Shown here: in pieces, positions 51,480-62,941 of the stretch | How positions within the stretch are numbered: the first letter of the stretch is position 1 | How the letters are laid out: each line of letters starts with the position of its first letter | Assembly: GCF_028389875.1 (NCBI RefSeq) | Contig: NC_084687.1 | Location: forward strand, 5,740,157 to 5,804,156 | From: Rhea pennata | Taxonomy: Eukaryota; Chordata; Aves; Rheiformes; Rheidae | DNA length: 64,000 bases | Direction of reading: 5' to 3' | The notes under the pieces: model-generated | What the model was told of the DNA's origin: nothing | The model's database searches: none | Seen by the model: the letters and a program-made list of their open reading frames with translations, nothing else | Translations under genes and position numbers: made by a program

Positions 51480-54400
51480 TGCTCAGCAAGGTCTGCCCGA
51501 GGCCCAGAAATACTAACAGCGCTCAGCAGAAGCACTGGGAGAGGGGCTATGCGAGCAGGGCTAGCGCTTCCCAGGGCCTGGGTGGGGAGCAGCCCCAACC
51601 CACACCTTCATTCAAAAATGCATTGCATTTCTCCAGTTCTGCAGGAGGAGTGATGGCTGGGGATGGCAGGTGCCTCACGTGCGGTGTAAGTCGCCCCCAA
51701 GCCCGGAGGCTGCAGGAGTTTGGAAGATTGCTCTCGCCTGGAATCCAGGCTCGGGGCTGGCTCCAGGCTCTGCCTCCCCTCAGCTCTCATTATTTTTCCC
51801 CTGAGGGCTTTCTTCCCACTCTTTGAATTAGGAGAGCCGTCAGAAATAAGGTTTCTTGCATGAATAGTTGGATTCCAGTAAAGGGAGGTTTTCTGATTTA
51901 GAAGAGAAAAAAGAAATTTTTCTAAGAAAGTCTGGAAAGGCACTGTGTGGAGGAGTTTGGGAGAAACTCAGCAACAGGCAGTTTTGCTCCTGCCAGTGCA
52001 GTTTTCCTCCTTATGCCAGCAGTTGTGCAAGATAGTGCAAAGCCCTGAGAAGTAACAGGGAATGGGGAGAGACTTGGGATGGGATATGTGGACTGAATGC
52101 AACTGAAAAGTGAACGTGGTTGCAGCAGGGCAGGAGTCACCATGTTTGTATGTTGCCACTGCCTGTTATGTGGCCTTGGGCAACTCGTTAAGGCCAAAAT
52201 GCTTGAACCTAAGTGATAGAAGATAAACAGTGAAATAAAAAGCCATTGTTATGGATTCTGAGGTCAATATCTTCAAAAGTACTCAGGTGTTTAAATTGAG
52301 GATGGCTGCTTCGGAAGTCCTGCCGCCCCTGGTTAATGGTGCAGAGAAACCAGAATCCAGCCCATTAGCTTTTGGCTTGACTAGCTGGCAGCCTGGTTTG
52401 CTTTCTTGAAAAGTTTTACACAGAACGTTACCGAGCTGTAGCCGATGGCCTGGCTCCAATGGCATGAGGCCAGGAGCAAGCTCCAAGAGTACGTTTGCCT
52501 CAAAAGAGATGGCAGGCAACGTGCATTTAAAGCAAATAAATCATGTTGGGTCAGATGGACGCCTTGGCTCAATGAAGTCTGGCCCAATGGTCATGGCAGA
52601 AGTGCGGTTCTCTGCGTGGCTCAGAAATAGAGACTGCTGCACGTGGAGCTGGCGTGCACGTGGTCTGGCTCTTGGTCTAGTACAGCCCTGCGTGATGCTG
52701 CTGACTGCGTGCAAACCACGCTTTCCAGGCCCCATCGTGCTCAGGCCCTACAGCAAGAGGAACCATTTCTGTACTTTACTTTTGGTCAGTATGGGGAGGT
52801 TGACCCAAAAAGCTGCAGGTCATTACTGTTCATATCTGTCTGTGCTCTAAAGAGCTGTTAGTTCATGTGGGACAGTCTTAAGCTAAAAGCAAGGGAATTT
52901 GGGAGCAGCGAGCTCTTCGTCTGACAGGAGATACACATCAGCAGGTTGCAGAAGCTGCTCTCACTAGCCAGGTGAACACAGCATCAAAACTCCTTCCAGA
53001 AGACATTCACCCCTGTGCAAAGAGCCACATTCACCCCCTGGTGAGCTGGGAGCAGGACTCATTTGCAGCACCTGATGCAAACTGTAGGACCAGCACGGCA
53101 GCATCAGGCCAGTGAACCCCTGCCTGGCGTTGGGTGGCCCGGTGTGCAGGGAGCCGTCTGAGCCCGGTGCAGCAAGTCCTCCCCAGATCTCTCAGATTTG
53201 GACAGAGCAGTGCTGCCTGGCAGAGCAAACACCTTGCTGCCAAAAGCGCTTTACTGCTTTCCTGAATGAGGCGGGAAGGACGCCCGAGGCTAGTGCTCGC
53301 TGCTGACTTCAGCATATACCTTAGCTGACTGGGGGACTGGCCACAGCCCCTAATCCTCGATACACGCCAGCTCACAGATGTGCCGCTTCTCCCCAACCCT
53401 GCTCTTTGCACACTGCCAGGGCCAGGCAAAGAGCCCCCACGACCCTGCACGTGTGCACGCTGGCACACAGCCGCACATCAACACTCGCCCCAGCTGGGAC
53501 AGGGAAACAAAAGCCGTTGTGGAGATCCTGGGTGGTGGATTTGAAGGGGAAGCACCACTATTTGTTGTAAATAGGTGGACAATGAAGTGGAGGAGCAGGA
53601 TATGGACACTGCTGCTGCCTGATTATGTTTCGAGAAGGGGCTAGTTCTGCATCCCTGGCTGTCGGAGGAGGACAATGCGGTTCAGTAACACCAATACCCA
53701 TTAGTGTCACCAGCAATGAGCTTTACTGATGGCCAGTCGAGCTGGAAAAATGGGGCAGTGATCAAGAAGACGAAGAATAGTCATACAAATAATTAATAAC
53801 ATCAGCAGAGCTTGTGACTGAATGGCAGAATACGATGTGCTGAGGAGCAGCAGGACCCTCCTGGAGCTGCTCCATTGCCGACCTTGCTCCGTGCCGCGAA
53901 GCCAAGCTCCCTGTTAACGAGCTGGTTTTGCCCGGTGCTGGGCTCTTGCACTGCCGCACTGTAGAGGGCAGCAGCTGGCAGAGTATGTTGCCCGTGAAGG
54001 CCACGGACATCTGAAACACCAGCTATATTTAAGCTGGAAAAGCGGGCGCTGCACCCCGCCAGGTGTGACGGTATCGCCCCTGCCCGGGGGTGCTGGAGGG
54101 CAGAGGCAAGGCTTGGACTGATGCCGTAATTGTGTTTTTCATATTTGAAGCTCCTGAAATCCTTACTCTTAACTTTGAACTTCTTTAGTTTATCATGTTT
54201 GTTTTTAGAACTAGCTGCAACATACTGAAGTGGCTGAAACTACTGCATTACTGATACCTGCTCTCAATCCCAGCACCAGTTTTAAAAGGCTTTCATTTTG
54301 GAGCAGGAAAACTTAATTTTTTAAATCCACTTTGCAGATTTTTAAGCTACTTTCCAGTGCCTTTATTTTTTTTAGCACAAGTTCAATAAGAGAATTTCCT

Positions 54401-55480
54401 TCTAGTTGCTCAGTCCACACGAGATCAGCTCCACTCACCACCATTCATATTCCTTGGAGAGACACAGAATTAGGCACAACTAGCCTGAAATTCAAACACT
54501 CTAAATAAAAAAAAAATAAATAAGGGGGGGGGAAGGGGACCTATATCCCTTAAAGCGCAGCTTTAAGGTACTCCTGGGGGCAGTTAAAGGCCAAAAGCGT
54601 GGATCTGCCCAGGCCCTCTCAGCAGTTTCACTTCTTGCTCGCCGCAGAGGCCACCTCCGGCGCAGACCCGGCGTGCAGAGCCGTGGCCAGCGCGGGCGCG
54701 CGCTGCAGGCTGGGCTGGACAGACGTCCCCGGCTGCTCAGGGGCTTGTTTACAGCCGGGGAGCTGAAGAGGAGCTACGATCTGTCAAACGTTCAGCAAAG
54801 CAGTTTGCAATGCAAATCAACAGGCTCCAACCAGATTTACACACTGGGAACCAGCCAAAACTGAACCAGTCCAGTGAGCCGGGGCGCCGGCAGCTCCCTC
54901 ACAAGATAAAACGGAGTCTGCGCTTTTAGAGCGCGCAGGATGGTTTAGGGTGGAAGAGCTGCTAGGAGTAATTAAACCTCGAAGGAACTGAAACAAACTG
55001 TGTGTGTGAGTCAAGGATTTAAGGTGAGCATCAGGCACTGCTTCTGCTGATACTGAGAGCAGTATTCTCTGCTGCACGTGTCTGTGCTGTAGGTACTTCA
55101 GTGTGATTTTCCATTTGGGAGTTAGCATCTTCAGGCTCATTTTTTACTGTTTTGTGCATGGCTTTAATGAGTGAATGAACAGATGTAGTGGCTCGGCCTG
55201 GGCTGTCCAAGCCGAGTGAAGAGCTCAGCACAGAGAGCGCCATCAAGGCTGGAAAGTACCTTTGATTTATTAAATAGGCAGTGTGAGATAGTGACACAGG
55301 GAGGGCAAGAACTCAGTTTCATTTAGTTTCTGGAGTATCTCCGTGAGCAAGACCTTCCGCCGCTGTGAGTTGGTACCACGGGCTGCATAGGAACTCACTG
55401 AGTCACACAAAGCAAATATTTTCCCCTTTGATTCTCACCCTGAGAAAATTGAGAGTTGACCATGTTAATCTCGTGTGTTA
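51480..55480. other. intergenic spacer between SLC26A9 and the RAB7B 3' end
   Basis: Nothing recognisable as coding was seen. There are only short unsupported open frames and an A- and G-rich simple stretch near 54508-54540. GC content rises from about 54.6 kb towards the CpG-rich block that follows. Confidence 0.5.
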
Positions 55481-55489
55481 CAAGCCTTC

Positions 55490-56530
55490 CCCCATCCTTT
55501 ATCACGCCTCAGCCGCGGCGCAGCGTTACCAGCCTGGCGCCCCGGGGCTCTCCTGCCGGCGGCCTGCCTGGCACAGCGCTGCTCCGCCGAGTCTCCCGGT
55601 CTTCCTGCAGCGTGGCTTCCCGGAGGCGCCGGGGCCCGCCGGACCGTGCCGGTGCTGCTCCCTGGGCGCACCGGGGAAGAAGAGGAGCCCCCCGGTGCGC
55701 GCCCGGCGGCGAGGCCCCTCAACTGCTGAGCCCCTGCGGCCCAGCCCTTGGCTGGCCCCGCGCTGCCGTCCTCTCCCCTGCGGGGGGAGCAAGGCTTTGG
55801 GGTCCGTCCAAACCCCTGCGGGGACCATACGGTGCCGGGAGCAGGCGTCCGGGTGCTGGCGCTCCCTCTCCAGCCTGGAGTGCAAGCGAGAAGAGCGGGC
55901 GGCTCCGGGGAGCACGCTTGTGTGATCTGTTCCGCTTTAGGCATCCGAATTGCCGTTCGCAGGCATAAAACGGCTCCAGTTCCCATCCGCCTGCCTTAAG
56001 AGCGGCCAGAGAAGGGGTGTAATTAGCAACGGTGTCGCTCCTGATGCCGAGGTGTTTGACGCCCGCAGGCCTGGCCGAGCGGGCTGCTCCGGCGGCGATG
56101 CCGGAGGGAAGGGGGACGCGGGGCGCGCGGCGGCGTGCGGCAGAGCCGGCCCCCGCACGGCTGCCGCAGCGGCGGCGCGGGGAGCAAACAGTTAATGCCC
56201 CTCGTCCGAGTATCGAGGGACGAATCCTCTCCCCCGGCTCGGTGCCCGAATAAACAGGCCGAGTGCCGTTGCGTAACGGGGGGGCTGGGAACGTCTCCGC
56301 ACGCCTTTCCGGAGCCGGGCGGTCTCCTCAGTGCCGCCGGGAGCTGGCCCACGTCGGAGCCGCCCGCAGCTTTCGCCCGCGGCTCCGGCCGGCGTTGCGG
56401 TGGGCTGCAGCAGCTCCGGCGTGCTGGGGCGGCAGCGGCGGCGGCTGAGCGCTGCCCACGCGCGGGGCGACGCTCGCGGCGGCGGGCCGAGTGGGCGGCG
56501 CGCTGCTGCTGGGAACCCGGCTTTGCAACA
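55490..56530. promoter_or_regulatory. CpG island without an assigned gene
   Basis: A kilobase of very CpG-dense, GC-rich sequence lies beyond the poly(A) signal of RAB7B and about 10 kb upstream of the SLC26A9 start. No known promoter in the expected gene order belongs here. Open frames on both strands are long only because stop codons are rare at this composition. It could be a promoter of an unannotated or non-coding transcript, an enhancer-type island, or the upstream edge of the RAB7B-CTSE GC-rich domain. Confidence 0.5.
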
Positions 56531-56553
56531 CACATGTATAAAAAAATCAATTA

Positions 56554-56559
56554 TTTATT
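56554..56559 (-). terminator. poly(A) signal of RAB7B
   Basis: AATAAA on the minus strand (within GCAATAATAAATAATTG) lies 485 bases downstream of the RAB7B stop codon and is the first canonical signal after it. The 3' UTR would therefore run from 57043 to about 56535. Confidence 0.7.
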
Positions 56560-57043
56560 ATTGCTTCCTTTCTTTTTTTCTTTTTTTTTTTTTTTAAAGA
56601 GTATCTCTGAGAAAGTGCTACACTGAAAATCCTCACCCGTGAGGCCGAAAGTGGTACTTACTCCCCGTGGCGGGGGGGTGCGGGTGCACGAGGGAAACTG
56701 AGGCACGGGAAGGTGCTGCCCACGCGGGCGCGGGGAAGGCCTGCGCCGCGACGGCCGTCTCCAGAAAAGCCCCCGGCGCCGCAGCGGCTCCCCCAGCACC
56801 GTCACTGCAGCGCCCGCGGCGGCGCCTGCTCCGCGCCGGGTGGGAGCCGAGGGAGGCCGCCCGCGGGATGCTCCGGCCCCGGGGCGCCCGCGGGATGCTC
56901 GGGCCCGGCGGCGGCGGCGGCTGCGGGGCAGCAGGGAAGCGGCGGCAGCCGGGACGCCCCGGCGCTCGGACGCGGGCGTCCTGCGCGGCGGCGGGCGACG
57001 CTCGGGCCGGGCAGCCGGCGGCAGCGCCGCAGCCCGTCCGGGC

Positions 57044-59533
57044 TCAGCAGCAGCTCCTCCGGGGCTTGTCGTCGGGCGTGAGCTTGATGGAGTCTGTTAA
57101 ATAGCTCTCAAGAATCCCTTTGTACTGGAAAGACAACGAGAGCCGGGGTGAGTAACGCCGGCGCGGCCGCTGCCGTTGCCGCGTCTCTGCTCGTGCAGCC
57201 CCCGGCAGCCGCGGGGCCCGCGGCCGGCGCGGCTCTGGCTCCGGCTCCGGCTCCGGCTCCGGCTCCAGCTCCGGCTCCGGCTCCGGCTCCGGCTCGTCCC
57301 GGCCCGTGCCGAGCCGCAGGAGCCGGCCGAGGCGGCGCCGCTAGAGGCCAGTGCTGCCGCGCCGCTGGCCGCGTCCCGAGCCGGGCGCCGGGGGGCAGCC
57401 GGCCGCCTCCGCCGCTCTCCCCGCTCATGGAGGAGCTTTTTTTTTTTTTTTTTTTTTTTTTTTCCTTCCAGAAAGCACCGAAGCATTTTGCTTATGGGGG
57501 CGATGCTACACCCTGGAAACAGGAAATATTCCTGAGCAGAGAGCAGGTTGCAGGGGATCAGCTCTGGATAGCGGCTGGGTCCTGCTCCCCCCCGAGCCGA
57601 GGGCACCCCAGGACGCCCCAGACCGGAGCCCGAGGGCAAACGCCAGCCGGGCCCGAGTCCTGGCTCCAAGAGCTCCCCGTCCCCGCAGCTCTTCCCAGGG
57701 GATTTCTCACCCTTGTCGGCCTTACTGCTGCCCCCCTCGCAAGGGGACGGGGGCAGGAGTCGGAGCGGCCGCTCGTGCCCCGTGGGGACCGCTGAGCCCC
57801 TCCGAGGGACGCGGCTGCCGGGACCGGCTGGAGCATCCCGGGCTGGCCGGGGAGCGGGCTGGGAGGCGGCAGCGTGGCGCCGGGCTCACCGTGGTTAAGG
57901 CCTGCTTTGCAAGGGTCTCGAAAGCCTGCGCCACATTGATGTTGTTCTTGGCGCTGACTTCGAAGTAGGGGATGTCTTTTTCTTTGCACCAGGAGGAAGC
58001 GATCTCCTCGGACACCTGCAGGAAAGGCGGATGGGACCACAGCGTGGACCCGAACAGGGTGGCAGGCAGCCGCTGACGAAGGCAACCCTCCTCACCGCCA
58101 GCCCGGACCCCTCCCGACCTCCCCAGCTTTCCTCCAAGCGCTGCCGGGCAGGGGCAGGACGTTGGGAGCGTGAGCGGGTGTCCAGGACGCTGAACGCCGT
58201 TCCCCTTGGTGGGGACGCCCTCTGCCTCCAAAGGCGACGCAGAGGCTCTTCGCCTCGGCGGAGCGGCTCGAGGGAGGCGGCGGGCAGGGCTCGAGCTCCC
58301 CCCGTCCTGCAAGGTGCAGGAGCAGCCGCGCAGGTCTCGGCATCGGCGTGCTGCAGCTCCTGCGCCCGGCAGCCCCAGTTCAAGCCACTGGGACTCGACG
58401 GCAGCCCCGCTCAGGCGCACACAAATCTCCACCCGCCCTTACCTGCCGGTCGCAGAGGTCTATTTTATTTCCCAGCACGACCATGGGGAAGTCTTGCTCC
58501 CTGGGGATGATCTTCTCCAGGAAGTCATCTCTCCAGTTCCCTAGGGACTCGAAGGACTCCCTGTCGGTCACGTCGAATGCCAGCATGCAGCCGTCCGAGC
58601 CTTTGTAGAAGGTTGACACCATGGACCGGAACCGTTCCTGTCCCCCCGTGTCCCAGATCTAGGGCGGAGAAGGGCACGGCTGCAGACCCGCGGCGCGAGC
58701 AGCACGGGCGCGCGCAGCCCCCTGCTCTGCGAAGCTCGGGAGGGCTGAGCTCTGAAACGCGTTGGGTTTCACTGTGCTTCGCAGGTGGTCAGTGCTGCTG
58801 GACCCAGCAAACCCAGCCCTGAACCAGGCAAACGGGCGTTCTGCTGCAAGCTTCGGGGTTGTTGGGGCGTGCCGGGACGCAGGCGCCCGCGGGAGCCGGC
58901 CGTGCACCCGCGGCAGCCTCCGGCCCCGCTGCTGCTGGAGCACCGGCTCTCACCTGCAGCTTCAGCGGGGTGTTATCCACGGCGATGACTTTGGTGAGGA
59001 TGCTGGCGCCCAGCGTGGTGCGGTAGTCCTCGTAGAAGGTCTTGTGCACGTACTGGTGCAGGAGGGAGGTCTTGCCCACGCTGCCGTGAGAGGAGGGACG
59101 GAGGTGAGGACGGTGCACGGCGGAGCCAGGCCGTGCAGCCAGGGCTGCTGCCACCGCGGCGCCTGGCCGCGTGCTCCTCCGCCAGCACGAGCCCTGGACG
59201 TTGTTCCCAGCACCTTCCCGGTGGGACTGGGGAGCCGGCAGTGTTGCCCAGCAGGGTCCTGCCGGCCTCTGGACAACGCGGGGGCCGGCAGGAGAAGCAC
59301 GCTCGGTTTAGCAAAAGGATTTTGCACTGCTTAAAGATCAGTTTGCTCAGAGCTCGGCCCGCGGGGCCGCGCGGACAGGCGGATAAGCAGGGACGGGGCG
59401 GGGGGGAAGCCGCTGCTCGACGGCTCGACCGCCCTGCGGCCGTGCCCACGAGGCAGGTTCCTGCCCGCGGAAGCTCTTACCCCAGGGATCCTATGATGAT
59501 TATCTTCAAATCCACCTTCTTGCTGGAGTCCAT
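57044..59533 (-). CDS. RAB7B: RAB7B, Rab-family small GTPase (5 coding exons, complete)
   Basis: RAB7B is a small GTPase controlling traffic between endosomes, lysosomes and the trans-Golgi. Exons (descending): 59533-59481, 59080-58954, 58658-58443, 58015-57890, 57124-57044, with agreeing phases and 200 residues (human 199). All GTPase motifs are visible: G1 GSLGVGKTS, split by the first intron between GG and C; switch I RTTLGASI; G3 WDTGGQERFRS; G4 GNKID; G5 EVSAKNN. G3 has Gly where most Rabs have Ala (WDTAGQE), and I recall the same WDTGGQE in human RAB7B, which separates it from RAB7A and RAB29. The C-terminus SCC is a double-cysteine site for geranylgeranylation. The ATG (MDSSKKVDLKIIIIG) lies nine bases inside an exon whose acceptor is CCCGCAG at 59543-59549. 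Confidence 0.97.
57231..57296. repeat. GGCTCC hexanucleotide repeat in RAB7B intron 4
   Basis: About ten tandem units of GGCTCC on the plus strand (GGAGCC in the RAB7B transcript), with one CTCCAG interruption near 57265 and imperfect edges. They lie about 110 bases upstream of the last coding exon. The tract is flanked by CpG-rich DNA and followed at 57437-57463 by a run of about 27 T. Confidence 0.9.
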
Positions 59534-60509
59534 GGGAGAGCCCTGCGGGACGGAGAGGCGGTTACCGGGCTCGGTGCCGTGAGGAGCTGCGCCGGCAGCC
59601 GCCCCCGCCGCGGCGCCGTCCCCAGGGGCCGAGTCCCGCCGCGACACCAAGCCCGGCGGGTCGCCCACAGCCCCGGCGGGTGGGCCCAGCTCCCGCGGCC
59701 CCGGCGCCGCCCGTGCCGCCGCCCGGGTTTGCGCCTCTCGCGGCCGGCGCGGGCCCGGGCACGCCGCTGACGCCCGACGCCGGCGCGCAGCCTGCTGGGT
59801 CTGTGCGACTGGAAATACCTGGGCGTGCAGCAGGGGCGTGTGAACGGCCGCCCCGGGTCGAGCGGGGCCGGGCTCGGCTACGGCCGGGCAAGGCAGCGCC
59901 TGGCTCCAGCCCTCACCCCGCTTCGCCCCGAAGGGGGACGACCAGGGATGCTTTCAGGCGGGGTTAATAAACGGGAGCAAAGCAGGTTTGCTGCAGCCCG
60001 AGCCGAGCAAGCGGAGAGCAGCGGAGCTGCGCTGCGCGCTACGCCTGCGGCGGCTTTCGCTGCGCGGTCCCCGAGCTCGCGCCGGGGCGCGGGCAGCGGC
60101 GCTGCACGTGCCCGGACGAGCAGCCGGGCAGCTCCGGCGGCGCTTCCCCGCGGGCCGGCAGCACCCGAGCACATCCAGCCTCCGACAGGCCGTTTCCAGA
60201 CGGGGACGAGCCCCCACCGGACGGGGAAGCAGCCCGGCTTGTGTGGCGGCACCGGGCAGGGCTCCGTCCCTGCCGCGGGTGGAAACGCTCTCCGACAGCC
60301 CGATCCCTGCGTTTTTCCCCGACGCGTGGTGCAGCCCACGTCGGCTCCCCCCCCCCCGCCACCCCAGGCTTCCCAGGCGTATTGCCGTGTCTGGGTGGCC
60401 TTTGCAGACACCAGACGGTTTGAGCTTTATACTCGAAATGGAATTTTCCAGCCCGGCCGCCTCCCTGCTCCCAGGCTCAGCCGCGGTCCCGGCTCCGCGG
60501 CGCGCTCAC

Positions 60510-60700
60510 CTGCGGCGGCTCCCGCCCGCTGGAGCCTCCGCGGCTGCCGGCTCCGGTCCCGGCCACGGCTCCCGCGCCTGCCTCCGGCCCGGCGTCCTGC
60601 GGAGGGAAGAGCCGAGGGAGGAGGATCCAGGAAACCGCAGCCGCCCCCGGCGCGATGATGCCTCCGGCCGCGGGGCCGAGCTCGCTGACATCAGCGGAAA
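60510..60700 (-). other. RAB7B: candidate RAB7B non-coding exon 1 and promoter region
   Basis: A consensus donor on the minus strand, GCCGCCGCAG|GTGAGCGCG, lies at 60510/60509 inside a strong CpG island. It is correctly placed to splice to the RAB7B acceptor at 59543, which precedes the ATG by nine bases. The upper limit of the exon is a guess because no start-site signal is clear. No TATA box is seen. The island extends on both sides (about 57.5-62.9 kb). Confidence 0.5.
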
Positions 60701-60899
60701 GCGGCGGCCGGCGGCGCCCGTTCCCGGCGGGACGAGCCCCTCGGATGGCCCCGGGCTGCGCTGGGCGCTCCCGCCGAAATCCCGGCGCTCCCGGCGGAAG
60801 CAGCGCTGCGCTCGCCGCTCCCTGGCTGCGAACGCAGGGGGAGGGCGGCACAACTCCCTTCTCCGCGGAGGGTCTCGGGACTGGGTTTTGGCTCAGCCC

Positions 60900-62930
60900 C
60901 GGTGCGCTGTACCTACCTCCCCCCCCAGGCCGGGAATCCCTTATCTGTCGCTGCTGCCGGGAGATTATTCCGGGCTGAGAACAGAAACCCCCTAGGGAAA
61001 TGGCAGCATCTCCGGGCCCGGGAGGAGCCAGCCTGGACTTTGCTCGGACTGCGCCGAGGGCCGGCGGCGATGAGGCGCTCCGTGCGTCCGGCTGGGCGCT
61101 CCGTGCGTCCGGCTGATGGGATGCCGGCGGGATGCAGGAGCTGCGCCGCGGGGCAGCCGCGCAGGCCGTGGGGTTCGTGCTGCCGGCGGCCCCTTGAGGG
61201 CCCGGGGCCCCTGTGGCCACCCACGCTGCAACCTCCTGGGTGTCATCGTTCCTTGGCTTGGCCTGACACCCGTCTCCCACCGCCGCGGCAGATTTGGGAG
61301 CCGTCTCCCGGTGACGCTGCGCTCCGCAGGGCAGGAGCCTCCGGCTCGGAACTGCCCCGGGGGCAGAGGGAGCTGCGGGGCCGGGAGCGCGCCAGGGGCT
61401 CGGCGCCGGCAGAAGCCGCCGTGGGACAGGACCCCACTGCTGTCCCCTCCCTTCCCTGCCTGCAGACCAGGAGCCGTCGCTTGCAGGAGCGGGGGCGGGA
61501 TCGCGGGCACAGCCCGCCATGCCGTCCGTCTGTCTGTCCTTGCCCCCTGCAGCGCAATTTGGGGACCTGTCTGGCCAGAAACTCTGCTTTCCCCCCATGG
61601 TGCAGCACAGTGCAGTGCAGCGCAGCTTGGCGCAGTGTAGCTTGGTGCAGCGCAGCTCAGTGCAGCACAGCACAGCTTGGCACAGCACAGCTTGGCGCAG
61701 CGCAGCTCGGTGCAGCTCGGTGCAGCTTGGCGCAGTGCAGTTTGGCACAGCTCGGTGCAGCTCGGCGCAGCGCGGCTCGTCGCAGCGCGCGCCAGCACGG
61801 TGCACCGCAGTGCAGGCACGAGGAGGAGCGGGACCGGCGGGAGAAGCGCGGCAGGCAGCCCGTGGGCGCCTGGAAGGGCGCCTTCCTCCCGCAGCACGCT
61901 CCTGCCCTTCCCTGCCCAGCGCCGAGCGGCACCCTCGGGCACGCGATGCTCGGCGCGTCCGCAGCTCCCCGCGTGCTCGGCCGGCGCTGCCGCGGCGGGC
62001 ACCGTCCTCCGCGATCGCCTAACCGCCGCCCGCGACGCCCCGTGACTATGAGACACCGGCGGAGCTCTTGCAGGAGGCAGGGCCGCGGGACGACGCGCGG
62101 CCGAAGGCAGGAGAGGAAGCGGCGAGCCGCCCGGCGAGCGCGCGGCGGCGAGCGCGGCCGCGGCGGGGAGGCAGCGCGCGTCCCGGCAGCCGAGCCGCTC
62201 GCCCGCCGCTGCCGCCGCTGCGCGCGGGACGGAGGGAGCCCCGCTCGCGGGCCGTGCCCGGCGGCTCCTCGGTCCGCCAGGAGTTAACTCGCGGGGCCGC
62301 GCCGCTGCAGGAGCCGCGCAGACCTTTGCCCGACAGGCGGTTGTGCCTTATCTGCTGTGTGCCCGGATAAAGCACAATTAAAGTCAATACAGGAAACGCT
62401 CATGGAGGCCGCCGGGGGTCGGTGGCGCGGTCAGCATGCCCGAGCCGGGCACGCACGGCCTCCCGGAGCCCGCGCCGCCCACTTTGCCGCCAGCCCGGAG
62501 TTTCCCAGGCTGGTCAATCCGGGAAAGCGCCCGGCTGCAAAGCTCGGCTCCGGCCGCGGATGCCGCCGGAGCTCGGCGGGGTCGTGGTCGCCCTGTCCCG
62601 GAGGTCGGCCGGCCCCGAGCCCCCGGCGCCGCTCGTGTGGGCGGGCTGCTGCCCTGGCAGAGCCGAGGGGCCTCGCGGAGCAGCGAGCAAGGAGGACGGA
62701 GCGGAGCCGCCGCGCTTCTCCGTGCGCTTTCCCGGGGGCCGGCGCTGCCCGGAGCGCAGCTCCGGGGCTTTCGGGGCTACGGGGGCAGGCAGCCCGCGCC
62801 CGGGGGGGGCTCGGCGTGCCGCAGCGGCCGCGGCTGGCCGAGGGCCGGCCCGTATTCCCGCGCGCGGGGCTTACGCCGCCGCGTAACGACCGCGAGGCGA
62901 GAAGGACGCCGGACGCTTCCCGTCTTCTCA
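60900..62930. other. GC-rich spacer between RAB7B and CTSE
   Basis: No exon was recognised. The block is extremely GC- and CpG-rich, which opens frames of more than 400 codons on both strands without any family motif. It contains a 20-base tandem duplication (GGCGCTCCGTGCGTCCGGCT, about 61074-61113) and the minisatellite at 61590-61800. Confidence 0.55.
61590..61800. repeat. degenerate ~10-bp minisatellite (GTGCAGCTYG type)
   Basis: About twenty imperfect copies of a 10-base unit such as GTGCAGCTCG, GCGCAGCTCG and GCACAGCTTG run in tandem. Variation is concentrated at a few positions (T/C, A/G), which suggests repeated slippage or conversion. It is open in several frames, producing Cys/Ala/Leu-rich or Ser/Gln/Ala-rich pseudo-peptides, but has no coding context. 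Confidence 0.9.
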
Positions 62931-62935
62931 GAGTC

Positions 62936-62941
62936 TTTATT
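62936..62941 (-). terminator. poly(A) signal of CTSE
   Basis: AATAAA on the minus strand (CCAATAAAGACTC) lies 276 bases downstream of the CTSE stop codon. A U-rich stretch, seen as an A-run on the plus strand at about 62951-62977, lies just upstream of it in the transcript. This defines a compact 3' UTR of about 300 bases. Confidence 0.85.

Noticed and set aside
55365-55925. 186-codon plus-strand frame in the orphan CpG island
   Set aside because: Composition-driven, overlaps similar frames on both strands, and shows no motif or homology.
60477-61805. 442-codon open frame on the minus strand in the RAB7B-CTSE spacer
   Set aside because: It runs through the minisatellite and CpG-rich DNA where stop codons are rare; no domain, no splice context, and equally long frames exist on the opposite strand.
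60902-62287. 461-codon open frame on the plus strand
   Set aside because: Arg/Pro/Ala-rich composition follows from high GC; it includes the minisatellite and resembles no known family.
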